Positions 9,715 through 17,255 of a stretch of DNA of 37,463 nucleotides are shown one piece after another. The stretch spans positions 1-37,463 of the forward strand of contig CANEGK010000024.1 of assembly GCA_947427035.1 (NCBI GenBank). The letters are read 5' to 3'. The DNA comes from an uncultured Clostridium sp. (GTDB lineage Bacteria > Bacillota > Clostridia > Oscillospirales > Butyricicoccaceae). Position numbers and translations under genes: made by a program. The notes under the pieces are model-generated. The model did no database searches, had not been told where the DNA came from, and saw only the letters and a list, made by a program, of their open reading frames with translations. Position 1 is the first letter of the stretch. Each line of letters starts with the position of its first letter.

Positions 9715-10479
9715 TTGAAAAAGCTCACAGCGGCTTTTGGTGTGGCGTTTGCTTTAACGCTGCTCTGCGTCGGCGTATATTTTTACACCTTTGCGCCCGA
9801 TTATTCGGCAGACTTTTTGCTTTCCATGGGAAAGCGTGCCGAAAGCGGCGGCCACGCAGAGCGCGCCGCCTATTTTTACGAGCAGTCGCTCGCCCTCAAC
9901 CCTTACAGCGTAAAGGCCCGTTTGCAGTTGTGTTCGCTTTTGCGCAGCCGACACGAAGCTGCACATGCCGAAAAACTGCTGCGCGACGGTATTGCTCTGC
10001 TCCCATCCAATGCGCCTTTTTATATGGAATTGTCCTCTCTGCTCATCGACTGCGGCCGGCTGGACGAGGCCATTGAATCGCTCGACCGTGCGGGCAGCGG
10101 CGTCGCCGGCCTGCGGCTCGGCTCGCTGCGCCCCAACATCATCGCTTCCCCGGCTTCGGGCGTCTATACGCAGCCTGTTTCTTTCTGCATTTCTGTCGAG
10201 CCGGGAGTTTCCTATTACTATACGCTGGACGGCGGCGCGCCCGATTTATCGTCCGAGCTGTACACCGCGCCTGTTTTTCTGTCCGCCAGCCGGCTTTACC
10301 GCATTCGCGTTGTTGCTTTGGGAAGCGGCCTTCCTTCCCGTATTTATGAATATGTTTTTGATTTGACCGGCTACCGTCCGCAGGCCGTGGCGGCCAGTAT
10401 CTGCTTTTCCGCTTTCGGCGCCGATGAATCCGCGCCTGCGCGCACCGTCCCATCCCCTGACCATGGACAGCTCGATTAA
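9715..10479 (+). CDS. Membrane-anchored TPR protein with CHB_HEX C-terminal domain
   Basis: A 254-residue protein. The start is a TTG with AGAGGGGG 9 nt upstream. An N-terminal membrane helix or signal anchor (about 4-25) is followed by TPR-like helices (about 30-125: AAYFYEQSLALNPYSVKARL, then AEKLLRDGIALLPSNAPFY). An immunoglobulin-like chitobiase/beta-hexosaminidase C-terminal domain follows (about 139-216: PVSFCISVEPGVSYYYTLDG). No catalytic motif is seen, so it is more likely a scaffold or adaptor at the envelope. A sigma-G-like promoter and the nearby engulfment genes hint at a forespore role, which is speculation. Confidence 0.75.
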   Translation: MKKLTAAFGVAFALTLLCVGVYFYTFAPDYSADFLLSMGKRAESGGHAERAAYFYEQSLALNPYSVKARLQLCSLLRSRHEAAHAEKLLRDGIALLPSNAPFYMELSSLLIDCGRLDEAIESLDRAGSGVAGLRLGSLRPNIIASPASGVYTQPVSFCISVEPGVSYYYTLDGGAPDLSSELYTAPVFLSASRLYRIRVVALGSGLPSRIYEYVFDLTGYRPQAVAASICFSAFGADESAPARTVPSPDHGQLD

Positions 10480-10602
10480 AAACCCGTTCCAGCGGCGCGT
10501 ACGCCTCTTTTCACCGGTTTTGTGCGGCTGTCTCCCGGTTCATACAGGTATTGATTGTGCTGATTCTCCTTTACAAATGCGTTTTGCCTGTCTCTTTTTC
10601 CC

Positions 10603-10631
10603 GCGCCCCCTTTTGTGGGACGCTGTTTTTT
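10603..10631 (+). terminator. Intrinsic terminator after the TPR gene
   Basis: Imperfect hairpin GCG-C-CCC...GGG-A-CGC (10603-10623) followed by TGTTTTTT. The stretch from 10480 to 10602 between the gene and this hairpin shows nothing I can interpret. Confidence 0.55.
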
Positions 10632-10635
10632 AAGC

Positions 10636-10676
10636 AGACAAAAAACGGCTCCCGCCGCTGACTGGCAGGAAGCCGT
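10636..10676 (-). terminator. Intrinsic terminator after spoIIQ
   Basis: On the minus strand, stem ACGGCT...AGCCGT (10676-10645) continues with CC/GG and GCC/GGC pairs and is followed by TTTTTGTC. It lies 44 bp beyond the spoIIQ stop. Confidence 0.75.
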
Positions 10677-10719
10677 CTTCTTTACCTGTTAACCTTGCCC
10701 TTTCAAGCGGCCGGTCATG

Positions 10720-11505
10720 CTATTTTGTGAGCAAACTCATCGGATCGATGCTTTCGCCATCGCGCGTGACAACGATATGCACGTGCATCGGCAGGGAACT
10801 TTCACACGTAATCCCGCCGCCGGCGCCGCCGACCACATCGCCGGCTTTCACCGTCATCCCCTCTTTCAAGGTGGCGTTTTTCATCAGGCCGCAATAGGTG
10901 CTGACCAGTCCTTCAGCGTGCTTGATGCTGACGCAGTTGCCCCACATCTCATCATAGTAAATGGCGCTGACCTCACCGTCGGCGATGGCAAAAACCTGTT
11001 CGCCTTCAGTGCAGCTGAAGTCTGCCCCGCCGTGTACGCGCCAATCCGCCATTGTCTCGTCATAAACCAATCCCTGCCCGGAAAACTCGCGAATCATCTC
11101 GCCGTCAACCGGCGGCACAAAGGCCTTTTGCTCTACGGGAATGTTGACTGGCTTGTTGACCGTCTGCGCCGGAGTCTCCGGCTTGTCTGCCGTTTTATCT
11201 GGCTGGGGGGTGGCAGAAACATTCGGAACGTCCGGAGTTTTCGCCCCGTCGTCCTTATCGTCCGTCTGCTGGGGATTTTGCGCGACACCGGAAAGCTTAT
11301 CCTTTTCGTCTCCCGGGATCTCAAGCTCGTTTGGCGCCGAGACCGTCGTCTGGGGCTGTGGGATATCGCTTTCATCATTGCCGGTAAAAAAGAGTACATA
11401 ACCCGAGATGCCTATGGCCACAGCGCACAGGGCAAGGATTATGTAAAATCCTTTGTCCTGGGCGAAGTCGGCCGCTCTTCGGAAGATACTTTGTTTTTGT
11501 TTCAT
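10720..11505 (-). CDS. spoIIQ: SpoIIQ-like M23/LytM engulfment protein
   Basis: A 261-residue protein with a short cytoplasmic N-terminus, one membrane helix (about 18-40), a proline- and acid-rich linker (45-128) and a C-terminal M23/LytM domain. Zinc ligands H158 and D162 (VHGGAD) and the HxH motif H241/H243 are all present, so the domain could be catalytic, as in clostridial SpoIIQ and unlike the B. subtilis protein. SpoIIQ sits in the forespore membrane during engulfment and pairs with SpoIIIAH. The start ATG has GGAGGTG 8 nt upstream. The assignment rests on architecture and on spoIID lying upstream on the same strand. A generic M23 peptidase is the alternative. Confidence 0.82.
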   Translation of the reverse strand: MKQKQSIFRRAADFAQDKGFYIILALCAVAIGISGYVLFFTGNDESDIPQPQTTVSAPNELEIPGDEKDKLSGVAQNPQQTDDKDDGAKTPDVPNVSATPQPDKTADKPETPAQTVNKPVNIPVEQKAFVPPVDGEMIREFSGQGLVYDETMADWRVHGGADFSCTEGEQVFAIADGEVSAIYYDEMWGNCVSIKHAEGLVSTYCGLMKNATLKEGMTVKAGDVVGGAGGGITCESSLPMHVHIVVTRDGESIDPMSLLTK

Positions 11506-11691
11506 GCTTGTTGCACCTCCGCCGTTATTATCGCCGCCGAAGGTGCGTCTTATTCAGCTTTTCGCGTCTTTTTATGATTTGCCCCATTTCTGGATAAGAA
11601 CGGAACTTTTTCGAGAGGTTTTCGTCTATTAAAACTGAAAGCCCCAATTGCAGGAATCCCGAGCAAAAACGAAATGAAGAGGCGTTTACAA

Positions 11692-12180
11692 ATGAAGAAA
11701 TTACTGTCTATTCTCCTTGTGGCAATGGCTGTTTCTGCCCTATGTATCCCAGCTTTTGCAGCAGATGATGCGCGGGAAGAAGCCTATACCATTATTGTTA
11801 ATGGCCAAACAATAGACCTTGATGATTTGCCTGTTTCGCCTTATAAAGAGGGAACTACTGTCATGGTTCCTCTTCGTAAAATCGGCGAAACATTAGGCTA
11901 CAAAGTTGATTGGGATTCTGAAATCAAAGCCATCACGGTTGATGACGAATACATCCAGAAAGCCACCTTGTTTAATAAAACGGCTACTGTGATTTTTGAA
12001 GGCAAATTGCAAATCATCGATATGAGCCGTGAAGTTGAAAACAAGGTCCCGACAATCGTTCACGATGGCTATACCTATGTCCCGCTGGAATTTTTCCAAG
12101 AATTTTTTAACGACACCGTGATTGATGAGACCACTATTACAATCACCCCAAGCAAGAGCGAATTGTGTACCGGTATTTAG
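11692..12180 (+). CDS. Secreted copper-amine-oxidase N-terminal (stalk) domain protein
   Basis: A 162-residue exported protein. The signal peptide runs from residue 1 to about 23, ending CIPAFA before ADD. The rest is a copper amine oxidase N-terminal-like domain (VNGQTIDLDDLP, then VMVPLRKIGETLGYKVDWDS and YTYVPLEFF), a fold common in clostridial surface proteins, usually non-catalytic and repeated as a stalk. No oxidase domain follows. The start is the ATG at 11692, with GAGG 9 nt upstream; the ATG at 11674 lacks a ribosome site. The gene is visibly richer in A+T than its neighbours and lies opposite to, and between, spoIID and spoIIQ, which points to a later insertion. Confidence 0.8.
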   Translation: MKKLLSILLVAMAVSALCIPAFAADDAREEAYTIIVNGQTIDLDDLPVSPYKEGTTVMVPLRKIGETLGYKVDWDSEIKAITVDDEYIQKATLFNKTATVIFEGKLQIIDMSREVENKVPTIVHDGYTYVPLEFFQEFFNDTVIDETTITITPSKSELCTGI

Positions 12181-12206
12181 GCGGTCATTTTTACAATTAC
12201 AATAAT

Positions 12207-12237
12207 GAGAGGCAGAAGCATTGTATGCCCTGCCTCT
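12207..12237. terminator. Hairpin between convergent genes
   Basis: Stem AGAGGCAG/CTGCCTCT (12208-12215 with 12230-12237) with an inner GCAT-TGT-ATGC helix. It lies between the ends of the plus-strand secreted protein and minus-strand spoIID. The U-tracts are poor on both sides, so its strength as a terminator is uncertain. Confidence 0.5.
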
Positions 12238-12259
12238 TGCTCTCTATTTTGGCACGGGA

Positions 12260-13300
12260 CTATGATTTTATTGTCAAGTCGACGCCGGTATAATACCATT
12301 TGATAATTTCATCGTAAGTCATTCCCTGCAAAGCCAGCTCCCGCGCCCCGTACTGGCTCATGCCGACGCCGTGCCCGTAGCCTTTGCTTTTAAAAATGAG
12401 CGTATCCCCCTGCGGCGTATAGGTAAAATTGGTCGAGTTTAAGCCCAGCATCGTGCGAAGGGCCGTTCCCGGCACGCGCACGCCGCCGACCGCCACATCG
12501 ATAACGCCGCCGGCTTCACTGCGGTTGGATGCTTTGAACCAATGCTCTGGCGGGGAAGAAAGATCGGCCTGCGGATATTTTTCCAAGAACAGCTTTTTAA
12601 ACTCTTCTGCTGAAATGCTGACTTCCCCGTAATAGCGCTCGGACGCTTCGCCGCCCGGGCTTTCCACACTTTGCAGATAGGGCGTATCACCGCCCCATAC
12701 GTCGGCAGCCGCTTCGGTCTTTTCTGTAGACGCGGCGTGAAAAACAGCCGCAATGGGGTCTCCCTGATAGGTTGCGATGACGCCGTCCGTGGCCGAAACA
12801 GCGTTTTCAATTTTTTCCAGATATTTCTCGCTCTCGTCACCCCACATGCTGGCGGCCTGTGCCGCCACATCACAATAGGCTTTGCAGTGCGTGTAGTCTG
12901 TGCACATCTGCGCGCCATTGTGGCTTTCAGGTATCGCCATACCCGCCTCATACAATCCTATTTTATACAGGGTATAGGTGCGCGCGGCCAGAGCCTGTGC
13001 CTTGAGCGCTTCTTCCGGAAAGCTGGCCGGCATTTCGGCCGCCAGAACCCCGCACAGGTAATCGTGCAGCGTCAGCTCACTCACTGTGCCGTCGATGTTG
13101 ACGGTCAGCCGCGTCGAACGGTCATAGCTGTCTGCAACCGTCTGCACAGCGTCTGCCGACGGCGCGCCTGCTTCGCCGCTGTCCTCTTCAGGCTGTGCGG
13201 CGCCGTACGATTGCGGTATTCCCCAGCTTTCCACCGTCAGAACGGGCAGGGCATACACACATAAAACCAGCATCAGCAACAACACAATCAGCTTTTTCAT
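12260..13300 (-). CDS. spoIID: Stage II sporulation protein D
   Basis: A 346-residue SpoIID, the lytic transglycosylase of the engulfment DMP machine, which cuts glycan strands left bare by the SpoIIP amidase. It has an N-terminal membrane anchor (about 3-20) and the SpoIID core (LHDYLCGVLAAEMPASF), where E89 corresponds to the catalytic B. subtilis E88. The zinc-type pair C133/C139 (CTDYTHC) is like the one needed in C. difficile SpoIID, and the SKGYGHGVGMSQYGA signature is near the C-terminus. The start is the ATG at 13300 behind AAGGTGG; the in-frame GTG at 13309 overlaps that site. A sigma-E promoter would be expected, but I cannot identify one. Confidence 0.95.
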   Translation of the reverse strand: MKKLIVLLLMLVLCVYALPVLTVESWGIPQSYGAAQPEEDSGEAGAPSADAVQTVADSYDRSTRLTVNIDGTVSELTLHDYLCGVLAAEMPASFPEEALKAQALAARTYTLYKIGLYEAGMAIPESHNGAQMCTDYTHCKAYCDVAAQAASMWGDESEKYLEKIENAVSATDGVIATYQGDPIAAVFHAASTEKTEAAADVWGGDTPYLQSVESPGGEASERYYGEVSISAEEFKKLFLEKYPQADLSSPPEHWFKASNRSEAGGVIDVAVGGVRVPGTALRTMLGLNSTNFTYTPQGDTLIFKSKGYGHGVGMSQYGARELALQGMTYDEIIKWYYTGVDLTIKS

Positions 13301-13340
13301 GAGCGCCACCTTTTTTCTTTCCTTTTCTTTTTGAATGTGT

Positions 13341-13346
13341 TATAAT
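13341..13346 (+). promoter_or_regulatory. Extended -10 element upstream of membrane protein gene
   Basis: TGT-TATAAT (the hexamer is 13341-13346) has the TGn extension, but the -35 (TTTCCT) is weak. It would give a leader of about 110 nt for the gene at 13462. The same A+T-rich stretch is the only promoter-like sequence upstream of spoIID on the other strand. Confidence 0.35.
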
Positions 13347-13461
13347 AAACAAATGTTTTCAGGTGCATAGCGCCGCCCATCCGGCTGCTTTGCCCCTGTT
13401 CATCATGGATATTCCGCACGTTTTACATTTATGCTGCAAAGACGAAGGATCGGATGATAGT

Positions 13462-14340
13462 ATGAAAAAAAAGTCAACTGCACTTGTAATTTGCGCCGCT
13501 GTGCCCGTCGCGGCAGGCGGGGGAATCGGTTTTTACCGCAGCTCGCTGATTGAAAAATGGTCGGACCCGTCCACCGGCCGGCTGCTGATCGGATCAGCCG
13601 GCAATTTCCGCTTCTTCTTTATCGCGGCTGCCCTGTGTGCGCTTCTGTGTTTCGCACTGGCCTTTTCTGTCCGCCGCGTTCCGCTGATTTGGGGGCTGCG
13701 CCCCATAAGCACCCGTATAAAAACGGCCCGTGTGCTCGCCGCCTTTCTGCTTTTTGCCGCAGCTGTTTTCCTGCTGTTAAACGCCGAAAGCCTTTCGGTT
13801 CTTATCCTTTTGAAGAGTGTTTTTCTTGTGGCCTGCGGCGGCGCCTGCATCGCTTTTATCCGTGTGCAAAGCTTTTCGGGCAAGGGCATGTGCGCCCTCT
13901 TCCCGCTTTTTTTCATGAGCATTTACCTGCTCAGCTTTTACCGCGATTCTGCCCGCAATCCTCTTATTTACACCTTTGCTTTTGAGATACTGACCGTCAT
14001 TGCCCTGCTGCTGGCGCTTTATTTGTCCTGCTGCCCCTGGTTCGGCAAAAAGCGTCCCGGCCTGCTTCTTTTCTTCGCCATGCTGGCCACGTTTGGAGCA
14101 GCAGCCTGTGCTGTCACCGGGCTGCTCAGCAAAACCTTTGCCCGGCTTTACCTGCCGGCCGGCTTGGCCGACGTCGTCATGGCCTTTGCGCTGCTTTTGT
14201 GGGTGTGGACCGATATTTTTGAAAGCGCACAGCCGCTGCCGCCGCAGTCCGCTCCCGACACGTCTTTTTCTCTTGAAGAGCAGGAAACCGATGCCCCTGC
14301 TGAAGATGCTGACGGTCCTTTCGAAGATTTGTCGGAATAA
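13462..14340 (+). CDS. Unknown polytopic membrane protein
   Basis: A 292-residue hydrophobic protein that I do not recognise. About eight membrane segments can be drawn (roughly 5-20, 48-68, 88-106, 110-132, 143-157, 168-190, 198-219 and 228-245), followed by an acidic, proline-containing cytoplasmic tail of about 45 residues ending in FEDLSE. I start it at the ATG at 13462, before MKKKSTALVICAA, with only a weak GGA 7 nt upstream. The longer frame from 13363 starts in sequence that does not look coding. There are no catalytic motifs. Codon use matches the neighbours, so it is a resident gene. It may be transcribed on its own. Confidence 0.6.
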   Translation: MKKKSTALVICAAVPVAAGGGIGFYRSSLIEKWSDPSTGRLLIGSAGNFRFFFIAAALCALLCFALAFSVRRVPLIWGLRPISTRIKTARVLAAFLLFAAAVFLLLNAESLSVLILLKSVFLVACGGACIAFIRVQSFSGKGMCALFPLFFMSIYLLSFYRDSARNPLIYTFAFEILTVIALLLALYLSCCPWFGKKRPGLLLFFAMLATFGAAACAVTGLLSKTFARLYLPAGLADVVMAFALLLWVWTDIFESAQPLPPQSAPDTSFSLEEQETDAPAEDADGPFEDLSE

Positions 14341-14428
14341 TTTCGGTTTTCATCCTGTTTTCCCATAACATCTGCTGAGCATTTTAATAATCAAGGTAAT
14401 ATTCTTTTGATTTCCCTCTGCTAAACTA

Positions 14429-14457
14429 TTGCATCACGCTTTTTGCAGTGATATACT
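14429..14457 (+). promoter_or_regulatory. Sigma-A promoter of aminotransferase gene with 5' stem-loop
   Basis: TTGCAT (14429-14434), 17-bp spacer, TATACT (14452-14457). A GTGG-AAAA-CCAC hairpin (14463-14474) begins at the expected +1. Later in the leader, CTCC (14491-14494) could pair with the ribosome site GGAG (14513-14516). Confidence 0.8.
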
Positions 14458-14524
14458 GGGATGTGGAAAACCACACACACCCTACCCAAGCTCCTGTAAA
14501 GGAAAATGATTTGGAGGAATCAAC

Positions 14525-15694
14525 ATGATGGACTACAGCAAAGTCGTCGCCCCTATCGTCGCCACTGTCAAGCCCTCCGGCATCCGCAAATATTTCGGCA
14601 TTGCCGAAACCATGCCCGACGCCATCTCCCTCGGTGTTGGCGAGCCTGATTTTGTCACACCCGAACATATTCGCCAGGCCGGCATTGAATCGCTCAACCA
14701 GGGCAAAACGCAGTATACCGCCAACAACGGTCTCATTGTTCTGCGCCGCGAAATCGCCAAATATCTGGAAAACCGCTTTAACTGCTCCTATAACCCTGAC
14801 GACGAAGTTGTTGTCACCGTCGGCGGCAGCGAGGCCATCGATCTGTGCATCCGCGCCTTTTTGACCGTCGGCGACGAATTCCTCGTCCCCGAGCCTTCTT
14901 TTGTCTGCTACGCGCCGCTGGCTTCTATTACCGGTGCCACTCCGGTTTCCATTAAAACCGACAAAGAGCACAGCTTCAAGCTGACGCCGGAAGCGCTGAA
15001 GGCGGCTATTACCCCCAAAACCAAGGCGCTGCTTCTCTCTTACCCCAACAACCCGACCGGCGCCGTCATGACCCGTGACGAACTGGCCGCCATCGCCAAA
15101 GTCCTTGAAGGCACCAACATCATCGTCATCGCCGACGAAATCTACGCCGAGCTTTCTTACGGCCTGAAGCACACCTCGTTCGCCAGTCTGCCCGGTATGC
15201 GCGAGCGCACCATTCTGGTCAGCGGTTTTTCCAAGGCGTTTGCCATGACTGGCTGGCGTCTCGGCTACTGCTGCGCCCCGCGTGAGCTCATTCAGTATGT
15301 TGCCCGCATTCACCAGTACGCTCTGATGTGCGCGTCCTCGCCGGCACAGTATGCCGCCATCGAGGCGCTGCAGAACGGCATTCCCGATATCGAATACATG
15401 GCGGAAAAGTACAACGAACGCCGCGTTTATATGTACAAATCGCTGCTCGATCTCGGCTTCGACTGCTTCGAGCCCCAGGGCGCTTTCTACATCTTCCCCG
15501 ACGTTTCGATGTTTGCCAAGGACGGCACCGCCTTTGTGGAAGAGCTCATCGAAAAGCAGCACGTCGCCGTCGTTCCCGGCGAAGCCTTTGGCGAATGCGG
15601 TAAAAACCATGTCCGCATTTCGTATGCCTATTCGATTGAAAACCTCAAAAAGGCCATGGAGCGCATTGCGCTGTTTGTCCAGGGCAAAAAATAA
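14525..15694 (+). CDS. Class I/II PLP aminotransferase (aspartate/aromatic type)
   Basis: A 389-residue fold-type I aminotransferase. Key residues are N176 (YPNNPTG), D204 and Y207 (ADEIYAEL), the PLP lysine K237 in SGFSKAFAMTGWRLGY, R245 binding the PLP phosphate, and a C-terminal arginine (HVRISYA) for the substrate carboxylate. This pattern is the I-gamma group (PatA or AspC-like). The substrate could be aspartate, an aromatic amino acid or a lysine-pathway intermediate and cannot be fixed from sequence. The start ATG follows GGAGG with a 7-nt spacer. It is monocistronic, with its own promoter and terminator. Confidence 0.93.
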   Translation: MMDYSKVVAPIVATVKPSGIRKYFGIAETMPDAISLGVGEPDFVTPEHIRQAGIESLNQGKTQYTANNGLIVLRREIAKYLENRFNCSYNPDDEVVVTVGGSEAIDLCIRAFLTVGDEFLVPEPSFVCYAPLASITGATPVSIKTDKEHSFKLTPEALKAAITPKTKALLLSYPNNPTGAVMTRDELAAIAKVLEGTNIIVIADEIYAELSYGLKHTSFASLPGMRERTILVSGFSKAFAMTGWRLGYCCAPRELIQYVARIHQYALMCASSPAQYAAIEALQNGIPDIEYMAEKYNERRVYMYKSLLDLGFDCFEPQGAFYIFPDVSMFAKDGTAFVEELIEKQHVAVVPGEAFGECGKNHVRISYAYSIENLKKAMERIALFVQGKK

Positions 15695-15713
15695 TCGCTC
15701 TGTCTGCTGTAAT

Positions 15714-15747
15714 AAAAGCGGAGTCCATCAACTGGACTCCGCTTTTT
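15714..15747. terminator. Bidirectional intrinsic terminator
   Basis: Perfect stem AAAAGCGGAGTCCA/TGGACTCCGCTTTT with loop TCAAC. It serves the aminotransferase gene (plus) and the end of the DUF5714 operon (minus). Confidence 0.93.
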
Positions 15748-15780
15748 CTATGCTTTTTTCACGGTCGCCGCGCGCCGCTT

Positions 15781-16509
15781 TCAACCCTTGTCCTCCGCCT
15801 TATATGCCGGTGAAAACGGGCAGCGCGCCCCCAGGCATTCACGGTTTTTGGCGATGAACGAACAGACAATCCGCTCGGGCAGCTCCATCGTCACGCCCAG
15901 CTTCTCCTGCGCAAAACGGCAGGCTTCACAAATAGCGAGAAAGCTGTCCCGCTTACAGCAGCGCGGTCCGCCGATTTTTCCAATGGCTTCCAGACTGCGC
16001 GACGTCATCTGGTTGCTCAGCCCCCAGTTCTCCGTGGTAATCGGCGTTGCGCCGGTCACCAGACTGATAAAGATACCGGTGCTGATGCCCGCGCCGCAGC
16101 TGCCCCACAGCCCGCAGACTCCGCCGGGAACCTGTCCGCCGCGCAGCGCCATCCGCTCCAGCAGATCTTTTTTGTCGCCGGCCCCGCCGCTGTTGCAGTA
16201 GGCCGCCAGCAACGCTGCGCCGACCAGCACATGATGCTCCGGGCCGTGCATATGTACGGCCGGGTGCCGCATCAGCGTTTCTGCGATCTCAATCGGGTTG
16301 CGGCTGTCCGTATGCAGGCAATACCCGATAATAGCGGCATTGCCATCCTTGCCGTGGCATTCGTCGCAGACATAGTGCCCGTTTTTGCAGCGTGCCGCAC
16401 TCATAAAGGTACGGCCGCAATACACGCACTGCATCTGCTCCTCCCTTTTCAGGTACTCCAGCTCTTCGCCGCATAAAAGGCAGGCATTGGCCGGTGCTTT
16501 TTTGTCCAT
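15781..16509 (-). CDS. DUF5714-type cysteine-rich protein
   Basis: A 242-residue cysteine-rich protein. The N-terminus looks like a zinc-binding module: C10/C13 (CLLC), C28/C31 (CVYC), C41 and C48/C51 (GHYVCDECH). The remainder carries further conserved-looking patterns (HMHGPEHHVLVGAALL, VCGLWGSCGAGISTGIF, PRCCKR, ECLGARCPF). I assign it to DUF5714, a family seen in methanogens and clostridia with no known activity. The start is the ATG at 16509 behind GGGGG; the longer frame upstream has no ribosome site. It lies 35 bp after the CCG-domain gene and is very likely co-transcribed with it, so a shared Fe-S or redox role is possible. Confidence 0.65.
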   Translation of the reverse strand: MDKKAPANACLLCGEELEYLKREEQMQCVYCGRTFMSAARCKNGHYVCDECHGKDGNAAIIGYCLHTDSRNPIEIAETLMRHPAVHMHGPEHHVLVGAALLAAYCNSGGAGDKKDLLERMALRGGQVPGGVCGLWGSCGAGISTGIFISLVTGATPITTENWGLSNQMTSRSLEAIGKIGGPRCCKRDSFLAICEACRFAQEKLGVTMELPERIVCSFIAKNRECLGARCPFSPAYKAEDKG

Positions 16510-16544
16510 GCGAACTTCCCCCTGTCCTATCCTTAATCGCTGCG

Positions 16545-17183
16545 TCAATGCGCTTCTTTGAAGGCGCGAACTTTTTTGTGCCAATCAGGCGGCTCGATTT
16601 CACCAAAAGCAGTGGGTTCGTTAAAAAGCAGGTCGACAATGTGCCTTGGCCGCTTACCCCCGATCCGCATGGAATTGATGCAGGAAACGCAGTAAACGAC
16701 CACGTCGTCGCAGGGCATCTCATCCGCGCGCTTTTTCATCTGCACCTTTACTTCTTCCAACGGCAGGCGGCCCATAAAATTGTCCCCGCAGCACACCGAT
16801 TTTTCGCGGGTGTTCTGTGGCTCGACGACATGAATATTCATCCGCGCCAGCACTTTCCGGACGGCGTCATGCACCTGCGGTTCGCTCCGTGCAGGGCAGG
16901 CATCGTGAATTGCCATGCTGGCGCCGCCATAGTCGGGAAACGGAAAGGTCTGGCTTTCGGCCAGAAGCTCCCACAGCGAAACGGTCGACGTCTCCGGGTA
17001 GCTGTGTTCAAAATGCTCGCCGCAGCCCGGGCAGTTGTTGACGACCTGAGTTCCCGCCGGCAAACCGGGCGCGTGCTGACAGCAGGTTGTATGCATGGGG
17101 ACCTTCAGAAAATCCCGGATTTTTTCTGCCAGATGCGGTTTGTATACCAAAAGAGAGCATCCCGGAGCATATACTCGGTTCAT
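16545..17183 (-). CDS. Double CCG-domain iron-sulfur protein (HdrB-like)
   Basis: A 212-residue protein with two cysteine-rich CCG repeats. The first has C9, C34-C35 and C51xxC54. The second has C96, C131-C132 and C165xxC168, spaced as CX34CCX32CxxC, which is the pattern that binds the noncubane [4Fe-4S] cluster in HdrB-type subunits. There is no flavin or ferredoxin domain. It is shorter than HdrB (about 290 residues), so it is a related Fe-S protein rather than true HdrB. The start is the ATG at 17183 with AGGAGG 7 nt upstream. An intrinsic terminator sits 33 nt before it and I find no promoter of its own, so expression may rely on read-through from nfeD and the SPFH gene. Confidence 0.78.
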   Translation of the reverse strand: MNRVYAPGCSLLVYKPHLAEKIRDFLKVPMHTTCCQHAPGLPAGTQVVNNCPGCGEHFEHSYPETSTVSLWELLAESQTFPFPDYGGASMAIHDACPARSEPQVHDAVRKVLARMNIHVVEPQNTREKSVCCGDNFMGRLPLEEVKVQMKKRADEMPCDDVVVYCVSCINSMRIGGKRPRHIVDLLFNEPTAFGEIEPPDWHKKVRAFKEAH

Positions 17184-17211
17184 TGCGCTGCCTCCTGTCT
17201 GTTGTCCGTTG

Positions 17212-17239
17212 AAAAAGGGCTGCGGCATAACCGCAGCCC
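17212..17239 (-). terminator. Intrinsic terminator between SPFH and CCG genes
   Basis: On the minus strand a 9-bp stem GGGCTGCGG/CCGCAGCCC (17239-17217, loop TTATG) is followed by TTTTTC. It ends 17 bp after the SPFH stop and lies 33 bp before the CCG start, so it may be a partial or conditional terminator inside one operon. Confidence 0.88.
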
Positions 17240-17255
17240 CTGCCACGTCTGTCTC

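Noticed and set aside
10424..10633. 69-codon frame after the TPR gene
   Set aside because: No ribosome site, overlaps the TPR gene end and a terminator, and the sequence does not look like a protein.
11560..11600. Sigma-F promoter for spoIIQ
   Set aside because: A GGGCAAATC-like -10 can be found upstream, but no acceptable -35 is at the right distance.
14426..15610. Long minus-strand frame opposite the aminotransferase
   Set aside because: Antisense shadow of a clear PLP enzyme; no ribosome site or family motifs.
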